Assembly: GCA_905178155.1 (NCBI GenBank)
Contig: CAJINV010000012.1
Span: forward strand, 2,632,707 to 2,696,706
Source of the DNA: Amoebophrya sp. A120
Lineage: Eukaryota; Sar; Dinophyceae; Syndiniales; Amoebophryaceae
Direction of reading: 5' to 3'
Length of the DNA stretch: 64,000 nucleotides
Program-made: the position numbers and the translations under genes
Shown: piece after piece, positions 22,350 through 34,100 of the stretch
Layout of the letters: every line of letters starts with the position of its first letter
How positions within the stretch are numbered: position 1 is the stretch's first letter
The notes under the pieces: model-generated
The model's input: only the letters and a program-made list of their open reading frames with translations
Told to the model about the DNA's origin: nothing
Databases searched by the model: none

Positions 22350-24362
22350 CTACAACACTTCCTGCACGATATCGTTGATTTTCCTTTCCAAGTTGCCGAA
22401 GTGGTGCTTCTTGAACTCCGGTTGGAACCCCTCCGCGGTGGCTTTGGTGTAGTCCCCAAGTTTTATCGGCCACAGCCGGTTGTTCACCATCTGGAAATTG
22501 TCCTCGTTCTTAAACAACGTGTTGACGATATCCTCCACACAAAGCACGCCGCAGGAATCTCCCAAATGCTCCTCCACCAGGGCGTTGCTAGACAGGTTCA
22601 CCTGTAATTTAAAGAATTCAATTTTCATATTTCAAGATGCAGAAGTAGATGTCACTGCGATGTGGGATAGGGATGCTTTTGTTCTACTTTACTCCGACCA
22701 CAAGGAGCGCAGTTACAACGCTCGTCGGAGGTTTCGTGGGTTCATTGTGCAAATGAAATGCACAAAACGCATCGCAGAAAGAGTTCCTGACCACATATCT
22801 TCGCGCTCGCAGTGGAAGTAGATGTAGTATCGATATTAGCTGCAAACATCAATTGCTAGTACCTTTTCGTTCGTTTTCGTTTTGAAAAGCGCCTTTTTGT
22901 GCAGGAGGTCGTTGACAGTTTTGAAGGTTGGGTAGCCCCAGTAGACAAACGGCTTCACCATTTTCAGTTCCCGGCACGTGTGCTCGTTGTAGGGAAGGAA
23001 TCGAAGCGTATTGTGCTCCTGGAATAATTTGATTTCATTTCGAAACATTCTATTTCTCTTGCATGAACAACAATTCTTGCGCTTGGAATTGGAGACTCGA
23101 TCTGCAAATAAAGTGCAAGACATCCCAAGGCCGCACAAAAACTCATCAATTTCTCCAAAAAACTACACATCCTGATCTTCCATGTAGAAGTTCGGTGTAC
23201 CTGCAAATCCAGCCTTTCCAGGATTTTTTTGACCACATGTTCTTATCCTCCAACTCCGTGCATAGATGAGAACTTCTTTATCTATGCACGGAGTTGGAGG
23301 ATAAGAACAACAGAAAACGAGAACGGGAACATTTGGAGCCGAGGCTACAACTCTGCTTCATCCCAAAACACCACAGCAGGTCGCTGCAGTAGTGTTCTTA
23401 TCTATGCACGAGCGGGAACGTGCGCAGCTGAAGCACCGTCTTTGCTTCGTGGACGTGGTCCCATAGCCATATACGTATCATTTTATGGAGCCAGCGCCCC
23501 ACCGGTCCTAATTTAGGACCGACGGCACGGCGCAGGCACCAAAGACAACACCGGAGGGGCCATCATCTGCTGCCTGACACAAAGAGAGACGAGTGGGCGC
23601 GCACACTCACTGCCGCGGCCCGGTGCGACCGCCGGCGTAGCCCCGGCTTGGGGGGGCTCTTTGGGTGGGGCATCAGCTCGCGCCCGGGCGCGCGAACTTG
23701 GACTCAGTGGCCGGCGGTTATTCTGTCAGTGTGCAGAGCGTTCCCTGGCGCATGAGCTGGGGCTGCGCTAAGCACGAAAGCGCGACCCTCTGGATGATGC
23801 GCGGCGAAGGCTTTGGATAGCCCTGGGCGGTGGCGCTTTTGTTAGCCTCAGACAGGCCAGGCCTTGCCTAGAATAAAAAAAGCCCACGAATCGCGACGGT
23901 ATGGCGCGATTTTTCTTAGGGATAAGAACACGCGGGAAGATCACCTTTTTCATCTCTATACCATGTAGAAGTTCCATGTACCTGCAAATCCAGCCTTTCC
24001 AGGATTTTTTTGACCACATTCGTGGGTCGTTTTCTCCGGTTTCTGATCGCCAGTAGGACGAACCCGTTGGATTCGTGCGCTACTTTCTGCTTCTTCGTCT
24101 TGAAGCTCCGTTTCAACCGGGATTGGTCCTTTCTCTTGACGATGGACTGCTTCACCAAACTCGCCGGCGTGATCAGTTTGCCCTCCTTCTTTTTGTCCAC
24201 CTTCTTCTTCTTCTCCGCCTTGATTTTCTCGGCGTTCAACTGTTTCGCCTTCAAATTCCTGTCCCGTCGTTTCAAGACTGTTTCCTTGATTTTCACTTCC
24301 TCACCGGGGTTGCGCGGCCGGAGCACCGCCTTCGTCGGATCCTCGAATGCGCCGTCAGTCAT
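22350..24362 (-). CDS. RPL7: Cytosolic 60S ribosomal protein L7 (uL30), 3 exons
   Basis: Exons 24362-23982, 23018-22863 and 22601-22350 give 789 nt, 262 aa, close to the usual 240-260 aa of eukaryotic L7. The Lys/Arg-rich N-terminal extension (NAEKIKAEKKKKVDKKKEGK) is followed by the uL30 fold: LAIRNRRKRPTNVVKKILER, then MVKPFVYWGYPTFKTVNDLL and CGVLCVEDIVNTLFKNEDNF, and NNRLWPIKLG. Both introns are GT-AG: 23981-23019 (donor GTACAT, acceptor TTCCAG) and 22862-22602 (donor GTACTA, acceptor TTACAG). The splice gives RLDLQ|EHNTLRFLP. This gene has no introner, but intron 1 is enlarged by a duplicated donor segment, a long palindrome and a GC-rich insertion. Confidence 0.92.
23239..23308. repeat. 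Perfect 29-bp palindrome arms in RPL7 intron 1
   Basis: The left arm 23239-23267 and right arm 23280-23308 are exact reverse complements around a 12-nt loop (gagaacttcttt). Arms begin gttcttatcctccaactccg. A partial third copy (gttcttatctatgcacg) lies near 23395, and gataagaac recurs near 23922, so these may be terminal repeats of the inserted element. Confidence 0.9.
23309..23930. mobile_element. Likely inserted element in RPL7 intron 1
   Basis: A block lies between the palindrome and a final gataagaac and is GC-rich from about 23509. It contains the small palindrome ggtcctaatttaggacc (23503-23519). No open frame with a domain. I infer an insertion because it separates two copies of the exon 1 end and differs in composition from the gene. 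Confidence 0.5.
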
Positions 24363-24369
24363 TTTTTTG

Positions 24370-25097
24370 TTTCGCAGCGGTCGTTGATGAGCAAGAGATA
24401 GTACAAATTGTGGTGTTTTAGTTTATCTTGCAGAGGAAGGAAGTATATCAGAGGGAGCCGTAATGTTGCTGTACTGTAGTAACGACGTCGGATGCGAAGC
24501 GTGACCAGTGAGCCAATACAGAAACAAAATGGAACCGCGAAATTCTATTCCCGTGCACAATCTAAAAAGAAGCCTATACGAAAAACAGAGCCTGGTGTGA
24601 GATTATGAGTAGATGCATGCATTTATGATCCATGGATGGTCAGACTAGGACCACAAGGTGCTGACACTCAAAGCACTTTTATAGTAGTTTTGGTTTCATA
24701 CTTCGGAGTGGATCTTCATTTCTGGCTGGCTCAGTTCCAACTCGTGAGCGAAGCAGCTGCGTAGTTCAAGATCTTCGTCTTCACAACGAATTTTTTTTTC
24801 CAGGACGATTGCGAGATCCGACAGCTCAGCCTTCTGTTTGCGAAAAAGTGGTGGATCTTACTTACTCTATCCATCGGTCACAACGCTATTGGTCTTGTCG
24901 TTCTTATTTCACGATCATTATCTCGCGTCAAGATTGTTTTTCTGCTTTTTGCGGATCAAGAATTTGAATTTGTTTCCTCAGGCGTGTCATGTGTGGTCAG
25001 ATCGTTCAGCTGCATGAGCATGATCGGTCTGAATCGATGATCAGTCAAAGATCTTGTAGTAGGACACAAGACAGCACAAGGCAGCGGCTTTTACTTC
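24370..25097. repeat. Upstream dispersed repeat, copy 1
   Basis: Blocks 24370-24607 and 24981-25097 match copy 2 (30289-30672) in the same orientation. Shared words include attgtggtgttttagttt, gagccaatacagaaacaaaa, gaaattctattcccgtg and ggcagcggcttttact. Copy 1 holds about 370 bp extra between the blocks. It begins right upstream of the RPL7 start codon. Confidence 0.8.
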
Positions 25098-26409
25098 CTA
25101 CTTCGTCCTCGCCTTCGCAGCGACTTATGGTGAGCCTGGTACTTTCCGACAAAGAAGAAGATTATACTTCGTAATGAGGTCGTGTAATACCAATAATATA
25201 TTTCGCGATAACTACTGCTCTGCGTAACAGCTATTGGTCTGCTCGATCTCAAAGTTAAAAGTTTTATTTGTTGCAGGTCCTCCGACGTCTGGTCGACGTT
25301 GCTCAGCAGGTAGTTCTTCTTTAAAATCTCCTCTAGTGATGCCCACGCCGATCATTCTTCCACCTCCACATCTTTTGTTCATTCTATCCCTGGCACTGCT
25401 GGCGCTGCAACTCACGACGCTACATCTAGTCGGACAAGCCCTGAGCTTTCCAGAAATCCTTGTTGTGCCTTCTCAACATTGTGCTACTTTTTAGCCCTCG
25501 AATAAAAGATCAAACTGGCGGCAACAAGAGATCAAAAAGGCGGCAACAAAGGATCAAAAAGAGCGGCGACATTCCTCACCGATCGCCGACGCGTCGAAAA
25601 TTATGAACGCCTCAATGCACAGGATAAGTCATTGTCTGAGCCTTCCCTGGTCGTTCCGCAACCTGTTTGCAACTACTCCCACCGACTACCAGCACAAGTG
25701 TGAGGGGAGTTGTCCGTGCACCCGATGTCGCCCTTTCCTTGGCCGTCTCGGCAATTGAAGCACCGTCTTAGAATTTTTTTTTCTATCTCCTCCAGCGCCG
25801 CGCGTTGAAACGGGTCGGGGCTCTTGCAACTACAGGTCTCCACATTCAAACATGCGCACGGTGGAAGTGACATTTCACCACACTCACCAGCACGCTGGAG
25901 GAGCTGTCGCTGATCGTGCTGCCACTCGTCAACATTTTGCCTCCGTATACTGACCAACGCCGCCCGCGAGGGACACATTTCCGCAAGGCCCTGCGAGTGC
26001 AGGCCTATGTCAGAATAGCGCGCCAATCCGTATGGTCCGCAAGTCTGGTTGTGGGAATAGTACACGCGCTGCCAGTGTGAAGCGTCCTGAGCCTCTGCGC
26101 CAATTGTATTGCGTCTGCTTGGCCGCACGTCATTTGTTTGCTTCCGAGAAAACAAAACTTTTGTCCTGCAGAAAAGTACATGCACACCGCATTTTTACCT
26201 TTAAAAAATAAATCTATCTTCTCGCGCCGCAAAAAAAGCACTTTGTGACTGTACCGCATGAAAAGCTTTCACTTTGTGAATTTTAGTAGTGCCTGCTGTC
26301 CTCGTATCGATATAAATTTGTATAGCGGATAATTCGCATGATAGACTGCAAGCTGCGTTCTGCATGGCAGCACTACAGCGACTGTCTTGTGGTCTCCGTC
26401 TTCGCAGAC
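25098..26409. other. Mostly non-coding spacer
   Basis: The region lies between the upstream repeat and the 949-aa gene. A short tandem repeat near 25508-25572 has a unit of about 22 bp like gatcaaaaaggcggcaacaa (nearly three copies). One possible small gene is listed separately. No introners seen. Confidence 0.5.
25673..26185 (-). CDS. Possible Cys-rich protein, weak
   Basis: A 170-codon open frame, not recognised. The C-terminal two thirds contain clustered Cys (GECGEMSLPPCACLNVETCS, then CFNCRDG, IGCTDN, HTCAGS), reminiscent of a disulfide-rich extracellular module. It lacks a clear signal peptide, and its first 25 residues look like non-coding sequence, so an upstream exon or a different start is likely. 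It may also be chance. Confidence 0.3.
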   Translation of the reverse strand: MHVLFCRTKVLFSRKQTNDVRPSRRNTIGAEAQDASHWQRVYYSHNQTCGPYGLARYSDIGLHSQGLAEMCPSRAALVSIRRQNVDEWQHDQRQLLQRAGECGEMSLPPCACLNVETCSCKSPDPFQRAALEEIEKKILRRCFNCRDGQGKGDIGCTDNSPHTCAGSRWE

Positions 26410-29400
26410 TTACATTAGATTATATGTCTTTTTTCTTTTTGATGTCAAGACATGATCACGAATGCGCTTGACGAAACGCAATCTTTTTTTCTGGTATAAT
26501 GGGTGCAATGGAGGACTCTTGTCTTGGATAGCTTTTGCGGTCCGCAGGTACAGTTGCAAGTCGTCCTGGAATATCAAATGTAAAAATGTCTGGGTCTGGA
26601 AGAAGGGAACTTGTGATGCTGAATTTGGATTCCAAAAAAATCTGTATTGCATGAGCAGCAAAGAGAATGCAATTTTTGCTACGCGGAGAGGGCATTTGTC
26701 ATGCGGAATAGGCATCGCGAAGCCCTCAAAAAATCTGTGATGCTAGGGCATGCATCACAGACATCATCATGGCCAATGCAAAACATGCATGACAAGTCTC
26801 AGAATCTTCCAGACCCAGACATTTTTACATTTGATATGGAAAAAATCGCGCGGACCTGGCGGTGCTTGTGCTCGTGCCTCTGAAGTAGACGAAGAGGTTG
26901 CAGGACCGGTCTTTTGGAAGTCAGTTGACGCTGCTGCTTGTCCCTTTTGGACCCGCCGGATTACCAGCGTCAACACAGCATCATCACCCTCTTCAGGAAA
27001 CGATGGCCGGTCGCCGAAGACGTCAGCCAGAACCATACTCCTCGCAGCGGCAGCATTGACGAGAGCCAAAGACTCGTCGCTCCCTGGACCTGCCTTGTTC
27101 ACCCCGTCTGCGCGATGAAAGTTGACTTCCTCGAGTGTTATCGGCTTGGGATACAAGTAAGCGGGCGAGAAATTATTTTCCTTTTGAATTTTATTTCCAA
27201 CTACAGAAGTAGTTCCAGTTCCTCTTCCTTCTCTATTAATGGACGCTATCGTGTGCAGATCCAGCTTCGTAGCCAGCTCCTCGACATTCCATTCTTCCCA
27301 GTTTTCTTCGGCACCACCATCAAAGCGCACGGCTTGCGCTGCGTCTTCTGTCTGAACGATAAGACCGCGCCGGCCTGATGTTTTTTGACCCGCGACGTCG
27401 AGTGGAGGTCGCGTGGACGTGGGAACAGTAGTACAAGTGCCAACTGGTGTTGAACTAGGAATATGGGATTCTCAAATGTTACATTCTCAACTGTTACATG
27501 ATGAATTTGAGATGCACCAGCAGCAAAAGTGAACGCGGCAAGAACAAGATTTAGATTTTTGCACACTTCGCATTACAAATTTGGAACAGATTCAGGTGCT
27601 GTTTTGCCCTTCGAGAATTCGTCACGGACGCGAAGCACCTTGAAGATCGTGCGCTGGCCGCGTATGGCAATTTTGTAGTATGACAAATCATGTAACAGCT
27701 GAGCATGTAACGTTTGAGAACCCCATACGGAGTCTTTTCGGCGTGGTGGCCAGAGCAACAAGAACCCTTGCCGAAAATAATTTGCGGAGGGGCGCGGCGG
27801 GCGGGGTCATTACAGAAATAATTCTCGTCATCGTCTTTTTTATCAGCAGCTTCTGCGACAAGAACCGGCTCTGCCCGGTACTGAACCGAGATCGATGCGC
27901 CTTCCAACTTCAGCCCGCCTTTTTCTTCCAATTCAAACCTGAACTTAAGGGAGAACGCGGGCAGAGATTGCTGCACCCAGCCAGTGACACGCGGCTGCTC
28001 CGAAACAAAACGTCCGCCTCGACCCTTCTGATAAATCGCGTCTGAGACCTGGAACCTTGCATGTGCCTTACTTTCCAGCACTACTTTAATAATCTGCCGC
28101 ATCGGCCCATTAGGTTCGTCAATTGAGAATACACAAAAGTGGCAGCTTGGCAGGTCTGCTCGCAGCGTACTCAAGTCAATATTTCTGTGATCATCTTCAT
28201 CTTCGTCGGTCGCGGGCGTAGTAGTTTCTGTGCCTGCACCTCCGGGCGACGTAGTAGAGGAAGAAGACGGAGCGGTCTTGGCTGCACCTCCACCTGAAGC
28301 TGCTGAAGGCCTTCCTTCTCTGGCACCCTTCAGCAGTGGCACAAGTGTGACCAAGGGCGTGCTCACTACATCATCCGGACTTTGCAGCGCTACTTTATCG
28401 TCCTTTCGGCCCGGGTAGACGCTCTTTGGAACGGCAACCGCCGTTCTTTCTTGCACGCGAGACCAATTTTTCCCTGCTGTCCCTGAACAAGATGCAGAAG
28501 AAGAAGTGCTCGAAAATAAGTTATACTTCTCCGGCCAGAGTATCTCCACGAGTTCGGAATCCATTTGCACACTGTGCACAAAAGTTTGCGCAAAGGCATT
28601 GAGCTCCTTCGTCATTTGCTCGCGGTACTGCGGCCAGAGCTCGTTTATCGCTGCCCGCTCTTCATTGCTCGGCATGCGGCCTTGGATGTCTTTCCACTTG
28701 CGCCGTTTCGCCTGAGAGTAGTCGATCAGTTTAGGAAAGTGTTTGCTTAGGTCCTTCACCCACAACTGATCGAGAAAAGCCGGAACGGCCCGGTGAATGG
28801 AAGTCCCTCTCTCCAGTGTGTAGTAGTCCTGCCGTATGTAGTAGTCAATAGTCTCCTCATCTTCATCCGTGCTTAGGTTGTTCCCCGTCTCGCCCTCGCA
28901 ACTCCCCCCGCTATGGGACTCTCAAGCGTACTTACACTCTCAACTGTTACAACACCATGTGTCATCGTTACACTCTCACTCTCAACTGTAACAGTTACAC
29001 GATTTTTTGTCATGCAAAAATACCATCAGCCTCGAGCTCGACACGATCAAGATGCTGGCTCGCGTGACATCAAATCCTCGAAGGGGTAAATTATTGAGTA
29101 GCATGGAACAAATCCGTTCCAAATTTGTATTTGCAAGAAGAGGCGTAAATATCTACCCGCGGCCAGCATTTCTTTCCTTGCATCACAAGAAATTTGTGCA
29201 ACAGTTGAGAATGTAACGTTGGAGAACTTCTCCATACCCGCTGCCCGCAGCTTTTGACGTCGAAGACGCGGCGATTTTCGTCCCCGCTGTTGTCCTCCGC
29301 TTCTTGCCCCGCTTCTTTGTAGTTCCATCCCGTCTCTTCTTTTCGTGCTGGTGGTAGAAGAACCTTTTGCGAAGCTCTCTACTTGCTCCCCCTAATTGCC

Positions 29401-30130
29401 CCACCGCACTTTCGCGGGGGCCTGAGATCGTGTCGACAGTGCTGGGCAGGAAGGAAGCGACCTCATCCGCAACGGCATCCGGGAGCGACCGGAAGGGCGC
29501 CTCTCGTCCTGGAGAAGGTGAAGTTGCCGTCTCCTGCCCCTGCAGCCCCGTCCTTCTGCCGGGCAGCTGCTGCACAGAAGTACTACTACTAGAGAATCTA
29601 GTCCTCTTCCTGCTCCTTGAAGATGAAGAAGATGTAGACGATCTACTCCTATAGAATAAATCATCCCTGCTCCTACGAGTAGAGCCAATTTCTGCTGCGG
29701 CTGCGAACAGGACAAAACTCCTTTCGTTTTGCTGTTGTTTTTCGAGGAACGTTGTACTAGCTCCTGCACATGATCCCGCCAAGAGTAATTCCTCTTCAGG
29801 GTCTACGTCTAAGGCGCAATTGCTCCGCGAAAGCGGGGCTCGCAAGTGTTCTTGCCAGAAAGTCTGTCTATTAAGCGACAACCAGATCATGGCAGCCGCC
29901 AGATGAAGCATGCTGACCAGGAGCGGGGTCCTCGTCCTGCGGGGCGTGTGGTGCCCGGCGTCGTGGTGGCCCAGGAGTGGGCCACAAGAACTACTGTAGT
30001 TACAGCGACGTAAATGTTTCTTGCTGGGATGAATCGCGACGGCTCCTGCACGACGCCGACAGTAATCTGACGTCCATGGCACAACAACGCACGACGTTGT
30101 GGAGGAAGGATAGCACTTCATTCGTGCCAT
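26410..30130 (-). CDS. Unknown 949-aa protein with one N-terminal membrane segment
   Basis: Exons 30130-29237, 28906-27728, 27456-26837 and 26566-26410 sum to 2850 nt (949 aa). All three introns are introners (B4, B3, D3). A hydrophobic stretch LLVSMLHLAAAMIWLSL (about 70-87) after a basic run could be a signal anchor. A Ser/Arg-rich region and a basic cluster (KKRRDGTTKKRGKKRR, about 270-290) follow. The middle is more ordered: KHFPKLIDYSQAKRRKWKDI, PQYREQMTKELNAFAQTFVH, then FCVFSIDEPNGPMRQIIKVV and RVTGWVQQSLPAFSLKFRFE. The C-terminus is basic (KKRLRFVKRIRDHVL). I recognise no family. The start MARMKCY was chosen as the first Met past the repeat-derived upstream sequence; Met 4 is an alternative. 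Confidence 0.7.
26572..26836. mobile_element. Introner D3 (family D)
   Basis: TIR tatcaaatgtaaaaatgtct and its inverse. Exact duplication tggaa at 26567-26571 and 26837-26841. It is 265 bp; removal joins RDFF to QDDLQLY. Confidence 0.94.
27462..27727. mobile_element. Introner B3 (family B)
   Basis: TIR tatgggattctcaaatgtta and its inverse. Flanks aggaa (27457-27461) and cggag (27728-27732) match at three of five positions, so the duplication has decayed. It is 266 bp; the frame is restored (KTP|SSTPV). Confidence 0.85.
28912..29236. mobile_element. Introner B4 (family B), long form
   Basis: Left end tatgggactctcaagcgtac and right end gttgagaatgtaacgttgga, then ccata. Exact duplication cccgc at 28907-28911 and 29237-29241. 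It is about 325 bp, longer than the usual 235, because its left arm contains repeated actctcaactg words. Confidence 0.9.
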
Positions 30131-30288
30131 TCTTTTGAGGTTAAGTTCGTGAAAGATGTTGAGGTTAAGTTGGATGTAAAAAGAAAAACCCAGCAGGAGC
30201 GTAGAAATAGTGTGTCTTTCTCCTCTTTGATGCCCGTATAGTGACAATGAAGAGGAGGTCTTGTCCTCAGGTGCAGATGCTATGTTTT

Positions 30289-30672
30289 TTCTGTTTCGCT
30301 GTTGATGAGCAACAGATAGTAAAAATTGTGGTGTTTTAGTTTTTATTGCAGAGGAAGCAAGTACTATATCAGAGAAGGCCGTTGTAAAAACGTTGCTGTA
30401 CTGTTGCGACGGATGCGAAGCGTGAGCAATGAGCCAATACAGAAACAAAATATTAGAACCACGAAATTCTATTCCCGTGGACAATCTAAAAAGAGGCCTT
30501 ATTAATAAGAAAAGAGCCTGGCGCGATATTATGAGGCTTTGAATATTATCAGGTGGGTCATGTTTGGTCAGATTGTTCATGATCTGCATGATGTTGGGTC
30601 TGAATCGATGATGATGACCAGTGAAAGATCTTCTACTAGAACACAAGACAAGGGGGCAGCGGCTTTTACTCC
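30289..30672. repeat. Upstream dispersed repeat, copy 2
   Basis: Second copy of the repeat at 24370-25097, same orientation, without the 370-bp extra block. It lies just upstream of the 949-aa gene, as copy 1 does for RPL7. Identity by eye is high but broken by small indels. Confidence 0.8.
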
Positions 30673-31142
30673 TTCATCGACGTATTGTCAGCCTGATACT
30701 TTCAGATTCAGATATTCGAGGCGAGGTTTACTAGTACCAATACTTTTGAGGGACGTGTACTTTGTTGGTGTGACCAGTAGCAGGACCACTACTTTTTTGG
30801 AGCGCAATAATCCTGGTGGAGTGGTGGTAGTAGATCTTCTAGATCATAAAATACGTCGTCGGTCATTAAAACAAAACATCGAAAAATCAAATCGGTGTAC
30901 CTACAAAAAGATCGTAACTCTAAAACTGGTTGTCGTTTTTGTGAAAATTGGTTTCGCAACAGAGGTTTAAAACAGTGTAGAAGATTGGCACTCTACTGAT
31001 CCTTTTCGTGTCATTTATTCGTTCTCAGAGCTGCCAGAGGTAGAACTAGAATGATGAAAAGCACTTCTTGTCCCACTTTTTCCAAAAAACTTTTCATACA
31101 AAACTCCCCCTCTTCTCACGACGCAACTGCATGCGTTGATTT
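30673..31142. other. Spacer, nothing recognised
   Basis: About 470 bp between the dispersed repeat and the stop codon of the thioredoxin-fold gene. No coding, repeat or RNA feature seen. Confidence 0.5.
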
Positions 31143-34100
31143 TTACGGGTTTGAGACTTCGTCTGCTCCAGTCGTGGAAGCTGTTTTGTCTCCCTGGTCA
31201 TCTTGGCCAACAACAACGTCAGCACCATCTTTTTCTTTGCTAGAAGTTGAGGTGGCCGACGCAGCTTGTTCTGCAGAAGAAGTGCTGTCCTCGTCCTGTT
31301 TGTCCGTCGTACTCGTGGTACCTTCTTCTGCTTGTTCGACGTCCACCTGTGAGTTGTTGTGCGAAGACTCGACATCACCATCAGCACTGCTATTGGGATC
31401 TTCATCTTCCACCTTGCCCTCTTCCGCCTCGCGGTCCTGGTGCTTGTCTAGTTGGTCTTGCAGATTGTCGATTTCCGTTTGCGTCTTCGCCATCACCGCA
31501 TTCACTTCCTTTGCGTGCAACAGCTGCGCGTCCAGCAACACTCGCAGGATGTAGTTCTGCCGCTTCTCCTCGGTCATCTCCAAAAGGTCTTTCTCCACCT
31601 GTTTTTCCAGCTCCTGCATGTCCAGGAGCCCATCTTCCTCTTCGTCATCTACCTCGGTCTGCTGTTCGTCACTTCCGGTTGTAGTTCCTGCCAAATCCGC
31701 GCGCAATTGTTTTTTCTTCTCCTCCCATTGCTCCCCGGTGAACCGTATCCAGTGCAAAGATGTTGATGTCCGGGTCTGGTGTATATAAAGTTGCAATGCT
31801 GAGCGGCGCAGCATGAGGAGGCAGGCCATAAGAGGTGGCGCAGCATGACAAGTTTCATGTGAGCTCCTAGGTATTCTGCCTATTTTTTCGGATGACAAAC
31901 TGCGTTTCTGCATCAAGGAAAAGTGGGGTTGTCGGGTAAGAACGTGCATGACAGACTTGAGAGTCTCGCTAGCTGAGCATTTCAAACTTGCATTCTTCCA
32001 GATCCGGACATATTTGCAATGCATAAACTGCGACAGGGTCTGTCTCGCGGTTTCCACTTCCTGCTCAAACTTCGCCTCGTCCACCTTCATCGCGCCTTGC
32101 AACTTTGAAAGGTTCTTATCCACTGCAAAAGGGTATCGCACTCTAATTGCAAGTATGCAATACAAGTTCAGGTTAAACAGGCAAATCAGCACTACAAGTT
32201 TCATTTGTCATGCTGAGCCAATTTGTCATGCAATTTGTAGTTTAGTACGATACTTTATTTGCGATGCATAATTCTCCCACAGCATCAAATGATTTTTCTC
32301 GAACCGCTGCTGCGCTTCGTCGAGTTTCGCCTTCTCCAGCAGATTCATCTTCTGCCTCTTTTTATTGTCCGAAAATTCCCGGGCTGCTTGGTGCACCTCC
32401 TGCTATCCTGAGGAAAAACGTCCCCACAGCGCCATGCTGTAATGCATGAGAAGCATTTTCATCATGCAGATTTAATCTGCATGATGAAAATGCTTCTCAT
32501 GCAAAGCCCCACGAGAGGCGTTTTCTAGTCGTGTTTTGGAACTTGTCATGCTCCAATTAGCATGATATGCTAGATCTGTGATGCTGCTGAACTACCTCAA
32601 ACAGCACTGCACTTCGACGACAAACTTGTCATGCGAAACAGCCAAAGTTGGTTGATTTGTGTAGCAGATTTCCCATCTTGACTATGGGATCATGGGGACG
32701 TTTTTGCTCAGGATACCTGCATGCTCTTCACGATCCACTCCGCAAGCGAGCTCGGGTCTTCGCGGAGCGCGGACACGGACCTGGGGAACGGCCGGGAAAA
32801 CTCTTTCAACTCGATGCCCTTCAAGTCCAACTCCTCTCCTTGAGCGTCCCGCCCGCCGTACAGCTTGACCGTGCTCATCGCGAAGTGCGCGGACAGCTGC
32901 AGCGGAGCCTTCTTGTCGAACTATCCTATGTAAAAACGCCCCCACCCCATAGTTGTCATGCAAAAACGCATGCGCAAAATTGTTCTCATGCGGATCCCCA
33001 TGAGAGACATTTTCGCATGCTCTCTGGGGAAGTTTTGTGATGCTGGAATCAGGATAAGGTAGTCGATGTGTCATGCGGCTGCACTACCTCAAACAGCACT
33101 ACACTATGCGTCTAAACTTGTCATGGGAAACAGCTAAAACTTGTTGATTTGTGTAGCAAAGTCACCATCTTGACTCTGGTGTGGGGACGTTTTTATTCAG
33201 GATACGAACTCCGCCTTGCTCTTGTAGTTGTTGTCGTTCGTCTTAAACTGCCACACGTCCCGCTCGCGGTCGCCCCACTCGGTCCACTATCAAATGCAAA
33301 AATGTCTGGGTCCGGAAGGATGCAACTTGTCATGCTGTCTTTGGATTCGAAAAAAATCTGTATTGCGTAAGCAGCGAGAGGAGTCCAGTTTCTGCTACGC
33401 AGAGGGGGTGTTCGTGTTCCTCATGCGGTATAGGCATCAGAAAGCCGTCACAAAATGTGTGATGCTGGGCCATGCATTACAGGCGTCACGGGTCATGTTG
33501 GGAAGCTAAGGGCCATGCAAAATGTGCTGCATGGCAAGTCTTCCAATCTTCCAGACCCAGACATTTTTGCACTTGATATCCACCCGGCATGCGCCATGAA
33601 GTGAAACATGGGCTGCACCATTTCCAAGGCCTGCAACAGTTTCGGATCGGTCACCCGCTTGTTGGTCACCAGCACAATCAGATTGACCCCGTGCTGCATT
33701 TCGTGTCGTAGGGATTCTGGGTACACCCGCCCATACGCGGGGTACATCAATATGGAGTTCTCAAATGTTACATTCTCAACTGTTACACGAATTTGTGATG
33801 CAAAAACAGCAATAGGGAAAGCAACAGGTTGCAAGTCTTGCATCACAAATTTATTTGCCACAGACTTAGATGCTGTTTAGCCCTTCGATGATTTGTCATG
33901 CCCGGCAGCTTGATTGTCTGGTGGCTCATGGTCCTTTTGCATGACAAATCATGTAACAGTTGCGAATGTAAAAACGGTTGCGAGTGCCATAATCAATCCC
34001 TTCAACTTCGGCAACCCCTCTTTGTCCTGACCCAACAGAAAGTTCCGGGCCTCTTCCTCGTTGATGAAAGAGTACTGGGAATCCGCCGTCATCAACTCCG

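Larger units (their letters stand above)
23175..24021. repeat. Duplicated exon 1/donor segment of RPL7
   Basis: About 60 bp spanning the end of exon 1 and the GTAC donor occur twice in the same orientation: about 23175-23236 (inside intron 1) and 23962-24021 (the real exon end). They are nearly identical (catgtagaagttc, then gcctttccaggattttttt). The downstream copy keeps a usable donor. About 0.7 kb of foreign DNA lies between the copies. Confidence 0.85.
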
